Below the pieces are notes generated by a model. The model searched no databases. It had not been told where the DNA came from and saw only the letters and a list, made by a program, of their open reading frames with translations. From positions 1-28,670 of IMG/VR virus record IMGVR_UViG_3300005367_000008: DNA of 28,670 nt. One strand, given 5' to 3'. The first letter of the stretch is position 1. The number at the start of each line of letters is the position of its first letter. This stretch comes from a virus. This document shows positions 21,646 through 28,670 of the stretch, one piece after another. The position numbers and the translations under genes were made by a program.

Positions 21646-23810
21646 GTCTGCACACTCACCGCGTATTGCCGGGGCGGCAGGAGCTGCACGTTGGCGTCTA
21701 CCTGAAGCCGGCTCTTGGTCTCGATCCGCCCGTCGATCAGGGTAGCAACGCCGCCGCCGGGGCCGCCGCCGCCAGGGCCGCCGCCGCCACCCGTCCCGCC
21801 GCCGCCCGCACCGATGCCGCCACTCACCGGCGGGATCGGCACGATAGGCGTGCCGCCAGTCGTACCGTCGCCGTTGATGCCCGGCGGCGCTGAGTAGATG
21901 CCGAGATTTGTATTGCCCCCGGTGCCGGCGCAGACCTGGGCGGCCGACGGGATCGAGAACGCCAATACCTGGCCGGGGGTAAAGAGCGCCGTATTGACCG
22001 CGCCCACTACGCTCCCGCCGCCACCGCCGTCGCCGCCGGTAGATAGCCCACCATTGTGACCGCAGCCGCCAGCCCCGACGATCAGGACCGTGTTGTTGGA
22101 GGTGTTCCAGTCGGGTGGAAAAGTAAAGGGGCTGGTCGAGCTATGCGTCAGGAGGATGACAACGGGCCCGGTGCCGGGGTCGTACTCTAGGTAGATAACT
22201 CCTTCGCCGCCCAGAGCGCCAAGACCACCGCCGGCCAGGCCAGCACCACCGCCGCCACCTCCACCGCCATAAAGTCCGCCAACCCCGCCATTTCCACCAT
22301 GACCACTACCGCCCCAAGATCCACCAGAGCCGCCAGATCCCGATCCTCTCGTGCCGTCATATTCAGTCCCCGTGTTGCCGGTGGTGCTGGGGGTAGTCTG
22401 CCTCGGGGTGTGAAAGAGATCGCCCGCCCCGCCATAGCCGCCGGTGCCGTCGTACTGGCCGCCCTGGCCGTACTCGCCGGCGCCGAACAGCCCCGCCGCG
22501 CCGCCGCCGCCCGCGCCGCCGGCGACGCCGGAAACCCCGCCGGTAATCGTGAGCTGAGCCTGGAGGAACGACTTGGCGTTGGCCTGGTTGCCGCCGAAGT
22601 TCTGGGTGATCGCAAGGGTAGCTTGCGCCGACGAGCGGGCGGCAGCGCCCTGGCCGTCGAGACCGAGACCGGCGACCAGCGCCTCGCGGGCGACGCCGCC
22701 TAGGTAGACGATGCCATCGGAACTAAGGAGGGATTCGCGGGTGACGCCACCCAAAACCGCGTTAGGGATCGTCGTCGCAGCCGACCACGACGAGAAACCC
22801 GACGGCGGCGTGTATTGCAACGCACCCGCTCGGTCGCGCAATGTAAAGACGGTAGCCGCTGCCGCTCCCGTGCTAGCCACTAGCGTCATCGGCCATGCCG
22901 TCGCCGTTAACGCCGAACCACCTGTACCTGCCGCTGGGTTGCCGGCCGTCGAACTAGCGCCAAACCACGAGCCGTTATTTTTATTCCACCATAAAAGATT
23001 ATTAACAGCATCATAAGCTATGCCGATTATGTCACCCGAGACATAACTAAGACCTAATGCAACACCGTTTGAAGTAGTCCCCGATGACAACAAATAAACA
23101 GCATATGCCAACCCGGCTGTCGGTCCTTGAGTTATTCCTACATTCGCGGAACCAACACCAATCCCAGGAAGACCGGCAAGCGTACCTCCTACAAGTATTT
23201 CAGCGTACCATTTACCAGTGCCGGATACTTTCGTTACAAGACTTCGCGCACCACTGTTTGCCGTACCTGCTGGACATGTAGCTACGGTATTAAACGACGA
23301 TAGCGTAACACCAATAGCTTGATCCGCGCTAAACCCATAGCCCGACGTATCAGTGCCATCTAATTCAAGTGCAATCATCAACGAGGCAACACTAGAACTC
23401 CCTGTTGCTAAAGGATTGGCCGGAGTCGTGACGCTCTGTCCGCCATTCGCCCACCACGATATTGGCCCAGTGCTCGCGCTGACCGATATCGGCAAACTAG
23501 TCGAACAAGCATACCCCACGTAATATGTTGTCCCAGCGGTAACACTTAAAAGATTAGCGAGTGGTATGCGATTATACCCAGCGCCGATGCTTGTTATTTG
23601 AGCACTCGACGCTAACAGCACACTGTGTGCGCTGTCGTATATCAATGCCTTAAAAGTTGTACTAGCCGTTGCAGATGGAGTGTCTAACAGGACGGCTGTA
23701 ACCAAGCCATTACGCTGCGCTACCAACGCCGTTAGAAATATTGAATTAGCGTTTGCGTTGCCGCTAGTGCGAACAGACGGTGCATACCCGCTAAACCCGC
23801 CGGTCGGCAT
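21633..23810 (-). CDS. tail appendage protein: shared beta-domain, SPRY-like domain, polyglycine region
   Basis: A 725-residue protein whose ATG shares sequence with the preceding stop (TAATG overlap). Residues ~20-150 match by eye a domain inserted in the upstream gene (NSIFL..., SVTAGTTYYVGYACST). Residues ~195-345 look like a SPRY domain: GKWYAEILVGG, PGIGVGSANVGI, GDIIGIAYDAVNNLLWW and YTPPSGFSSW. Residues ~425-560 and 600-690 are glycine-dominated, with an intervening FTFPPDWNTSNNTVLIVGAGG stretch typical of glycine-rich phage tail domains. Glycine-rich tracts of this kind can pack as polyglycine-II helices in receptor-binding tips. The role is therefore host-surface binding, by inference. 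The DNA encoding the first ~280 residues (about 22970-23810) is visibly less GC-rich than its surroundings. Confidence 0.7.
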   Translation of the reverse strand: MPTGGFSGYAPSVRTSGNANANSIFLTALVAQRNGLVTAVLLDTPSATASTTFKALIYDSAHSVLLASSAQITSIGAGYNRIPLANLLSVTAGTTYYVGYACSTSLPISVSASTGPISWWANGGQSVTTPANPLATGSSSVASLMIALELDGTDTSGYGFSADQAIGVTLSSFNTVATCPAGTANSGARSLVTKVSGTGKWYAEILVGGTLAGLPGIGVGSANVGITQGPTAGLAYAVYLLSSGTTSNGVALGLSYVSGDIIGIAYDAVNNLLWWNKNNGSWFGASSTAGNPAAGTGGSALTATAWPMTLVASTGAAAATVFTLRDRAGALQYTPPSGFSSWSAATTIPNAVLGGVTRESLLSSDGIVYLGGVAREALVAGLGLDGQGAAARSSAQATLAITQNFGGNQANAKSFLQAQLTITGGVSGVAGGAGGGGAAGLFGAGEYGQGGQYDGTGGYGGAGDLFHTPRQTTPSTTGNTGTEYDGTRGSGSGGSGGSWGGSGHGGNGGVGGLYGGGGGGGGAGLAGGGLGALGGEGVIYLEYDPGTGPVVILLTHSSTSPFTFPPDWNTSNNTVLIVGAGGCGHNGGLSTGGDGGGGGSVVGAVNTALFTPGQVLAFSIPSAAQVCAGTGGNTNLGIYSAPPGINGDGTTGGTPIVPIPPVSGGIGAGGGGTGGGGGPGGGGPGGGVATLIDGRIETKSRLQVDANVQLLPPRQYAVSVQTWHW

Positions 23811-25303
23811 TAACTGTCGATCTTAAAACCGCTCGTCGCGGCGTTCAGCGTCGTCGCACTCCAGGCCGCACCGCTGTTGGGATCGGTCGGAAAATAACTC
23901 GCGAGCCAACCAAACGACGTGCCTAAAGCCTGACCGGCGAGAGACCCGGCGCTGTCGGTCGCGCCGGATTTGGTGCGCATAGATACCGTGCGGGTGCCGC
24001 TGTCAGACTTCTGGGCGTATGCTTTCACTGCGACGCAGTGAACGATGCCGGGTGGTGGCGAGGAGAGGGGGGCGAAAGCGTAGAGGTCTTCGTGGTTCAC
24101 GACGCTGTCGTAGACGTAGGAATACTGGCCGTCCGGCGGGTTGTTGTTTACCTCGTCGTAGTTTGCCGCGATGCCGGTGAGGTTGCCCCAAAAAAGGTAA
24201 TTCGCGACTGTCGTTGTTCCACCTGATGGCGGGTTAGGCGCGCCAGACCCAAACGTAGCAGTCCATCGGGTCGTGTTATTTCCGCCATCAAGCAATTGAG
24301 TATTGACTGCCGTATCAACCATAAAGCCAATCCAATATGTCGTACCGGCAGTAAGACTTTGAGGCGTCGTCAGCGGTAATATCGAAGGAACACCGGAGGT
24401 GCAACCTGTCACAGTGGTGCCGGAAGACATCAAACTACCTGGCGCGCCGCTGCTATTAGCATACACTACGCCACGATAATTTATCGTACCATTAGTAATA
24501 GCAGGCACGATAGAAATCGAATTTAGTGTACCAGAAGCTGCTGGTGTATAAGAACGAAGAAAAAGACCGTTTGCAGCAGGCTGACTTACATTAGAGCTTT
24601 TCGACACGCTAGACCCCAATATCCCCGCGCCAAACGCAAACTGCACCGCGCTGTCGGAGGCCGGAAACGTCGTCTCGATGCGCGGGGAGGTGAGGAGGAC
24701 AGCGTTGTTCGTGCTGCTCGTCGAGTCGAACAGATAGAGATCGTCGAAAGTCAGACTCCCGGTAATCCCAACGGCAATCGCAATCCCGTTAGCATAATTA
24801 TTAGCCGTACCTGTCGTATCGCCAGTGCCGCTAAACGCCGACACGCCATCAAGCCAAACTTGGTACGCAGCCGAATTACCGAAGGTGATATCCCATTCAA
24901 GATAGTGAGTCGAATTAGCAGCGACTGCGGCCGAAGACGCTAAGATCGTCCCCGCCACGGTACCATTTCGTAGATTAATAATCCCAGTCGGCTCAATGGT
25001 GATCGAACATTGTGGAGTAGCGCCATCACGAAATTGCATCAGTGTCGCGGCGTTACCCCCGGCGAGAGGACTATTAAAACGAATGCCGCCAATCAATCGC
25101 GAATAGTTAGTCGGCAGTGTTTTAACCAGTGACGAAGACGTACCGAGTGTATACGCCTGTCCCGTGGCACTCAACGGGGCTACAATAGTATGGGTACCGG
25201 CAGCGCTTGTCCATTCGCCTGCCGCCAGCAACGTCAGCACGACCGACGTATTGCTGTTAACGCCGCCATACTTATCGAATCCCTCCGTGAAGATCACCGC
25301 CAT
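23810..25303 (-). CDS. tail fibre/appendage protein with lectin-like fold and inserted beta-domain
   Basis: A 497-residue protein. I start at ATG 25303 (MAVIFTEGFDKYGG), five bases after the upstream stop; the longer frame adds an Arg-rich extension. Residues 1-215 resemble a concanavalin/LamG-type jelly roll seen in phage structural proteins (SRLIGGIRFN, YLEWDITFGN, YQVWLDGV, FDDLYLFD). A typical companion segment NYDEVNNNPPDGQYSYV (~381) with C-terminal VKAYAQKSDSGTR follows. Between them (~223-378) is an inserted domain, NGLFLRSYTP...SLTAGTTYWIGFMVDT, that matches the N-terminus of the next gene. The insert is encoded by less GC-rich DNA (about 24170-24637). No trimer chaperone is visible. 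It probably decorates the tail and binds glycans; this is inference. Confidence 0.68.
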   Translation of the reverse strand: MAVIFTEGFDKYGGVNSNTSVVLTLLAAGEWTSAAGTHTIVAPLSATGQAYTLGTSSSLVKTLPTNYSRLIGGIRFNSPLAGGNAATLMQFRDGATPQCSITIEPTGIINLRNGTVAGTILASSAAVAANSTHYLEWDITFGNSAAYQVWLDGVSAFSGTGDTTGTANNYANGIAIAVGITGSLTFDDLYLFDSTSSTNNAVLLTSPRIETTFPASDSAVQFAFGAGILGSSVSKSSNVSQPAANGLFLRSYTPAASGTLNSISIVPAITNGTINYRGVVYANSSGAPGSLMSSGTTVTGCTSGVPSILPLTTPQSLTAGTTYWIGFMVDTAVNTQLLDGGNNTTRWTATFGSGAPNPPSGGTTTVANYLFWGNLTGIAANYDEVNNNPPDGQYSYVYDSVVNHEDLYAFAPLSSPPPGIVHCVAVKAYAQKSDSGTRTVSMRTKSGATDSAGSLAGQALGTSFGWLASYFPTDPNSGAAWSATTLNAATSGFKIDS

Positions 25304-25307
25304 CGCA

Positions 25308-25967
25308 CTAGCTCGACGTAATAACAAACGACGCCGGTGGGAACGTCGCCGATGCGCCGTTGATAATTGCCTGGGCGGTGAACTTGCGGACCATGCCGTT
25401 GCCAGCAACCGACGTATTAACCGGGGTGCCGCCATTGGTCACAGTAAAAGTATTAGTAGTAGGGCCAGCAACCACCAAAGCACCAGTAAAGTTGCTCGCA
25501 CTGAATGTAGGATTTGTACCGCCATGCTCGATCGTCCACTGCACCAGGTCGGCCGCTGCGTAGCCGTGCCCCGGCACGGTCAAAACACCGGGCGACGCCG
25601 CTGAGACAGTGGCGGGGCGCCAGGGGTAGTTGCCGAGAAAATCCCAGGCGAGGAGATTGCCTGACGTCAGAGCGTCGAAGAGGCCAAAGGCGATGACGAT
25701 GCCCCAGTCAGCCGTCGCGGTGACAAACGCCAAAGACGTAGAATTGGCGATGGTGCTGGGGCCGGAGCCTGACGCCGCCGCCCAGTCGGCCGCGACGGTA
25801 GATTTGCGCGCGTAGGACCCGCCAGTCACCTCGGTAAAGCCGGTGCCAGCGTCGGTGCCGATAGCGGTAAAAAGGCCAATATAGGCCGTCGGGAGCGAGA
25901 AAATCGCCGACTTGCCGGTGATATGGTTGAGTATCCCTTGAGACACCCGGTCGGTGAAGCCGGTCAT
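25308..25967 (-). CDS. Gp80-like tail fibre protein with inserted FCCH-like domain
   Basis: A 219-residue protein. The N-terminal half follows the pattern of phage Gp80-like tail proteins: LNHITGK, TAYIGLFTA, EVTGGSYARKS, TSLAFVTATADWGIVIAFGLFDAL and SGNLLAWDFL. Its usual C-terminal strand (QAIINGASATFPPASFVIT) is separated from this by ~70 residues, ASPGVLTVPGHGYAAADLVQ...TNTFTVTNGGT, which look like the small beta-barrel repeat (FCCH-like, 'HG...gD.V...ntf.v') found in many phage fibres. Start ATG 25967 overlaps the upstream stop (ATGA). It is an accessory fibre/collar subunit by context; the exact place in the tail is unknown. Confidence 0.65.
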   Translation of the reverse strand: MTGFTDRVSQGILNHITGKSAIFSLPTAYIGLFTAIGTDAGTGFTEVTGGSYARKSTVAADWAAASGSGPSTIANSTSLAFVTATADWGIVIAFGLFDALTSGNLLAWDFLGNYPWRPATVSAASPGVLTVPGHGYAAADLVQWTIEHGGTNPTFSASNFTGALVVAGPTTNTFTVTNGGTPVNTSVAGNGMVRKFTAQAIINGASATFPPASFVITSS

Positions 25968-26452
25968 GGCATGCTACTTTCAAAGCCAGTCAACGTGCAG
26001 GCGAAATCACCGAAAGTGGCGTCGGGCGACGCCGGCCCAACGATAGCCAAAGTGTCCCCTTCGAGAAAATTGAGCGGCACGCCCGAGGTCGTCAGGGTGC
26101 CAAGGAGCTGCCCGGCGCCGACGGTGCCGCTCGCTACCGTGGTGTAGACCCCAGGTGCGGCTTCGGTCGCCTGGCGGATCAGGACGGTGACGCTGGCAGT
26201 CGCTACGAGCCCGCCGCGCATCTCGCTCGAATGGCCGAGGTAGTCGCCGAAATCTATCGGGAAGGTAACCGCCTTGGAGAACCGGTGCAGGAGTAAGCTC
26301 TGGTTGGCAGTAAGCTTATCGGGGACGAAGCACGCCACGATGTAGCGTGGGTGCGCTGAGGCGACGTCCCATTTGACACCGTCCCAGACCCAACTCGACC
26401 GATGGCCGTTAAATATTTGCCCTATAGACGGCGAATCTGGAAAATTGAGAAT
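25964..26452 (-). CDS. virion tail protein, N-terminus probably starts at an ATT codon
   Basis: The first conventional start in this frame is a GTG at 26338, but the frame stays open upstream and encodes ILNFPDSPSIGQIFNG and WVWDGVKWDVA. This is the well-known 'LNFP..P..GQ.f....~~~W.WDG.KW' N-terminus of many phage tail proteins. An in-frame TAG at 26462-26464 closes it off. Between the TAG and the conserved part lies only TAG-GAG-GCG-GCT-ATT, so GGAGG (26462-26458) is five bases from an ATT at 26452. I therefore annotate 162 residues from ATT. An upstream ATG-GCA directly precedes the TAG, so readthrough is the alternative. The remainder is beta-rich (VTFPIDFGDYLGHSSEMRGG, TASVTVLIRQAT) as in phage structural proteins. 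The HNH gene abuts this start. Confidence 0.62.
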   Translation of the reverse strand: MLNFPDSPSIGQIFNGHRSSWVWDGVKWDVASAHPRYIVACFVPDKLTANQSLLLHRFSKAVTFPIDFGDYLGHSSEMRGGLVATASVTVLIRQATEAAPGVYTTVASGTVGAGQLLGTLTTSGVPLNFLEGDTLAIVGPASPDATFGDFACTLTGFESSMP

Positions 26453-26473
26453 AGCCGCCTCCTATGCCATAAT
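26445..26473 (+). promoter_or_regulatory. sigma70-like promoter for the HNH gene
   Basis: TTGAGA (26445-26450) and CATAAT (26468-26473) are separated by exactly 17 bases; each hexamer is one base from consensus. Transcription would start near 26480, about 60 bases before the HNH ATG. The promoter overlaps the ATT start and Shine-Dalgarno of the divergently oriented tail gene. Confidence 0.6.
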
Positions 26474-26542
26474 CGCGGCGAGGCTAGTGCGTCCAACACC
26501 AGCCCCGCCACTTGACACAAGCAACCTTTCAGAGAGGTCGCC

Positions 26543-27181
26543 ATGTCCGCCTTTATTGATATCACCGGTCAGCGATTTGGCCGCCTGCTTATCCTTCAGC
26601 GCGATAAAACGCAGGGTAGGACTAAATGGCTGTGCCTTTGCGATTGCGGTCAGAAAGTGATCGTTCGTAGAGATAGCCTGAAAGAGGGACGCACACTGTC
26701 TTGTGGCTGTTACCACAAAGAAGTAATAGCTCCGAAAAATGCCCAGCGAAACATTGCGAGAACAACCCATGGGCACTCGCGTCGAGGCCGGATAACTAAA
26801 ACTTACGCTACTTGGAACCGCATGTTCAACCGGTGTTACAACCCCAACGTCAAAGACTATCCTGACTACGGTGGGCGCGGCATCACAGTCTGCGAGCGCT
26901 GGTACGTCTTTACTAATTTTCTCGCCGATATGGGCGAAGCACCGCCCGACAAAAGTCTGGATCGTTGGCCCGATAATGACGGCAACTACGAACCGGGCAA
27001 TTGCCGATGGGCGACACCTAAAGAACAATCCGCTAATAGGAGGCGACGCAAAGATAGCCCTACACCCGAGCAGGTAATTGCCATATTCAATGATCCACGC
27101 ACGCACCAAACAATTGCAGCGTACTACGGGATTAATCGCGGAACCGTCCACAATATCAAGCATAAACTGCATGGGCACTAA
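26543..27181 (+). CDS. free-standing HNH homing-type endonuclease
   Basis: A 212-residue protein, the only plus-strand gene inside the leftward virion block. N-terminal zinc-type segment: CLCDCGQK (31-38) and LSCGCYHKE (52-60). Core of the common phage HNH family: THGHS (75-79), TYATWNRMFNRCYNP (87-101), YPDYGGRGITVCERW (106-120), SLDRWPDNDGNYEPGNCRW (138-156) then ANRRRR. The C-terminal ~40 residues form an HTH (QTIAAYYGINRGTVHNIKHK), as in intron-associated DNA-binding tails that read a target site. It likely makes a site-specific cut to spread its own gene. It has GAGAGG upstream, its own promoter, and its stop overlaps the neighbouring gene's stop on the other strand (27178-27181). Base composition looks less GC-rich than its neighbours, consistent with transfer. 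Confidence 0.88.
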   Translation: MSAFIDITGQRFGRLLILQRDKTQGRTKWLCLCDCGQKVIVRRDSLKEGRTLSCGCYHKEVIAPKNAQRNIARTTHGHSRRGRITKTYATWNRMFNRCYNPNVKDYPDYGGRGITVCERWYVFTNFLADMGEAPPDKSLDRWPDNDGNYEPGNCRWATPKEQSANRRRRKDSPTPEQVIAIFNDPRTHQTIAAYYGINRGTVHNIKHKLHGH

Positions 27182-27537
27182 CCCCTGCGCCGCTTGGGTT
27201 GGCGGGGCAGGCGGAACTCGGCCGGACCGACCTCGCCGTGCGGGCTGACGATGGCGTCAGGCGACATGACGCCGTAATCGACGAGGTCCTGAAAGATGAC
27301 CGCTCGGTTGGTCGGGTCGCCGCGCTGTCCTGCCAGGCTCTCGACGGCTGCTTTCAACGCGGCCACAACCGCGCCGACATTGCGAAACTGGCCGGTCTCA
27401 TCAAACACCAGGGCGGGGATCACACTGGCGAAGGGATTGGGCGCCGGCACCCCCGGCCCGCCGCCGGCGAACTCCGAGGCCGGCGGCTTTGACAGCCTGG
27501 GCGACGGCACATGGTTAAAGGCGGTGCGGGTCCGCAT
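27178..27537 (-). CDS. small virion-region protein, unknown function
   Basis: A 119-residue protein whose ATG overlaps the upstream stop (TGATG at 27535-27539). The first ~45 residues are Pro/Gly-rich; then a helix (VGAVVAALKAAVESLAGQRG), NRAVIFQDLVDYGVMSPD and a basic C-terminus (LPRQPKRRRG). The '..LK.AVE.L.GQRG...NRAV.FQDLVD.G' pattern recurs in phage proteins encoded just after tail-tube/nozzle genes, with no function I can assign. It would be co-translated with that gene. The HNH gene begins to overlap only its last bases, so the coding region is intact. Confidence 0.62.
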   Translation of the reverse strand: MRTRTAFNHVPSPRLSKPPASEFAGGGPGVPAPNPFASVIPALVFDETGQFRNVGAVVAALKAAVESLAGQRGDPTNRAVIFQDLVDYGVMSPDAIVSPHGEVGPAEFRLPRQPKRRRG

Positions 27538-28670
27538 CAGACGCCTCTAAGCTCAGTCATGGTCGTCCCAAGTTGGACGGAGTACACGCTCGCCATCGAG
27601 ACGATCTCGATCTGGTGGTCGAAGGCGCGGAAGCCGGCGGGCAGTCGAAAGAGGTCCTGCTGTTTCGTCAGGTTGGCCTGCATGATCAGTTGGAAGTCGG
27701 GGCCGGCGTAGTAGCGCAGCACGCCCCAGACGCCGTCGGGCAGGGCGAGCGAGGGGTCGCCGTTGTCTAAAGGGGGAGGAGAGAACTGCCCCGTGCGGGG
27801 AATTTCCACTTCGGGGCCGAGCGTCACCTGCACGGCGCCCAGGCTTATGGGGGTGGGAGCGAAGAACCGCTTCGAGCGCCAGCGGAACCGCAGACGGGGC
27901 TGGCTCGTATCGTCCCAGCGGTAGATTTTCTTGTCGGCGCAGATATAGGTGTCGCCGTAATACTCATCGTTGAAGACGCTCACCGCGTTCTTGAAGGTCG
28001 AGAGGTCCTCGAACGCCAATCTTTGGTCAGCGTAGTCGAGGACAAATCCCGCGCCGGTTCCGTTGATCGCGAGGTACTGCGAGCGGTGCCGGGCGCAGTA
28101 GATGTCCTTGGCGTGGTAGCGTTCCTGCCACGCCTCCTTGTCGACCAATTGCAGCGTCTGGTTCGACATGCCATAGCCCGATATCTGGATCAGACCGTTT
28201 TGCGACGCGTAGTAAACCGCCAGCAGGTCGGTCACGACCGAGCCGCGCGACACGCAGGGCTCAGGGACCTGGGACTGCACGATGATGAAGTTAGACGGGG
28301 AGTTGCCAGACCCGGTCGACGGGTAGCCCGTCGTCAGAATCATCAGGTACTGCTGCCACACCGCCAGCGCGATGATGTTGTAATGGGCCGACTGATCGTA
28401 GATCGACGGCCAGGTGTGGGGTCTATCGGGTTCGCAGAAGTGGATCGTGTTGCCGGTCCAACCGACCAGCATACCGCCCGGCAGCGCGGTAAGGCCGTCG
28501 AGGTTATCCGGCGGGTTTTCCCAGCCGGCACTAGGCAGGGTCAGATTACCGACGATCGCGGTGTCGAGGGCGCTGTCAAGATAGGTGTTGGGCGGCGGGT
28601 TGCCACCGGGGCCATAGTTAAACCTCGCCACCTCGAAATACTGCGTGCCGGTGTCCTGGCCGGTGACCGT
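27537..28670 (-). CDS. tail-tube/nozzle-type protein (5' end outside the window)
   Basis: The frame is open to the window edge (378 codons visible), with TVTGQDTGTQYFEVARFNYG before the internal GTG at 28631, so that codon is not the true start. The sequence LDGLTALPGGMLVGWTGNTI, HFCEPDRPHTWP, NIIALAVWQQYLMILTTGYP and a CVSRGSVV segment follow a pattern widespread in short-tailed phages at the position of the T7 gp12 (tail tubular protein B, nozzle) gene. Later segments are WD/beta-propeller-like (DIYCARHRSQYLAING, YICADKKIYRWDD). It probably forms the tail nozzle or its adaptor to fibres. Identification rests on pattern memory and gene order. Confidence 0.6.
   Translation of the reverse strand, partial: TVTGQDTGTQYFEVARFNYGPGGNPPPNTYLDSALDTAIVGNLTLPSAGWENPPDNLDGLTALPGGMLVGWTGNTIHFCEPDRPHTWPSIYDQSAHYNIIALAVWQQYLMILTTGYPSTGSGNSPSNFIIVQSQVPEPCVSRGSVVTDLLAVYYASQNGLIQISGYGMSNQTLQLVDKEAWQERYHAKDIYCARHRSQYLAINGTGAGFVLDYADQRLAFEDLSTFKNAVSVFNDEYYGDTYICADKKIYRWDDTSQPRLRFRWRSKRFFAPTPISLGAVQVTLGPEVEIPRTGQFSPPPLDNGDPSLALPDGVWGVLRYYAGPDFQLIMQANLTKQQDLFRLPAGFRAFDHQIEIVSMASVYSVQLGTTMTELRGV

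Noticed and set aside
25304-25435. 44-residue N-terminal extension of the lectin-like fibre gene
   Set aside because: Arg/Ser-rich antisense-like sequence overlapping the 219-aa gene; ATG 25303 matches the normal start of this protein type.

Overview
The window is GC-rich phage DNA and appears to be part of a tailed-phage genome with a podovirus-like (short-tailed, T7-type) virion. No host genes, rRNA or tRNA are visible. GTG and TTG starts, strong GC bias and replication-gene relatives I recall from alphaproteobacterial phages and prophages suggest a proteobacterial, probably alphaproteobacterial, host. That host assignment is an inference. No RNA polymerase, DNA polymerase, portal, capsid or terminase gene lies inside the window.

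Layout. Positions 1-7748 read rightward and form the replication/early side. They hold the end of an unknown gene, two tiny ORFs, an SNF2-type helicase, a structured intergenic RNA region with a terminator, a DUF6378-like protein, a small coiled-coil protein, a four-cysteine protein with an acidic tail (likely ssDNA-binding), and a large primase-helicase. A hairpin-packed 262-base intergenic region follows, then two helix-turn-helix proteins. Positions 28670-7687 read leftward and form the virion side. In transcription order they hold a 5'-truncated nozzle/tail-tube-type protein, a small structural protein, tail fibre/appendage genes, a GNAT-like protein, an S74-chaperone protein, a lytic transglycosylase, a protein with a transglycosylase-like but apparently inactive domain, a 2361-residue PLxRFG/zincin protein, and finally small accessory genes including two tiny membrane proteins. 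GNAT-like protein, helical protein, transglycosylase and giant protein resemble the T7 gp13-gp16 internal-virion (ejectosome) order. The two transcription units converge and overlap at 7687-7748.

The only gene against the grain on the virion side is a free-standing HNH homing-type endonuclease (26543-27181, +), with its own sigma70-like promoter. It sits exactly upstream of a fibre gene whose reading frame continues well upstream of its first usual start codon, to a probable ATT start behind a perfect Shine-Dalgarno.

The signal that no gene explains is a 14-bp palindrome, TACTAC-SS-GTAGTA. It is present exactly five times (4265, 9060, 13546, 19575, 21507), with a degenerate sixth at 1137. 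All copies lie inside coding sequences on both sides of the genome and mostly in predicted linkers, and they use codons unusual for this GC-rich DNA. This looks like a dispersed protein-binding site and is my best candidate for an undescribed system.
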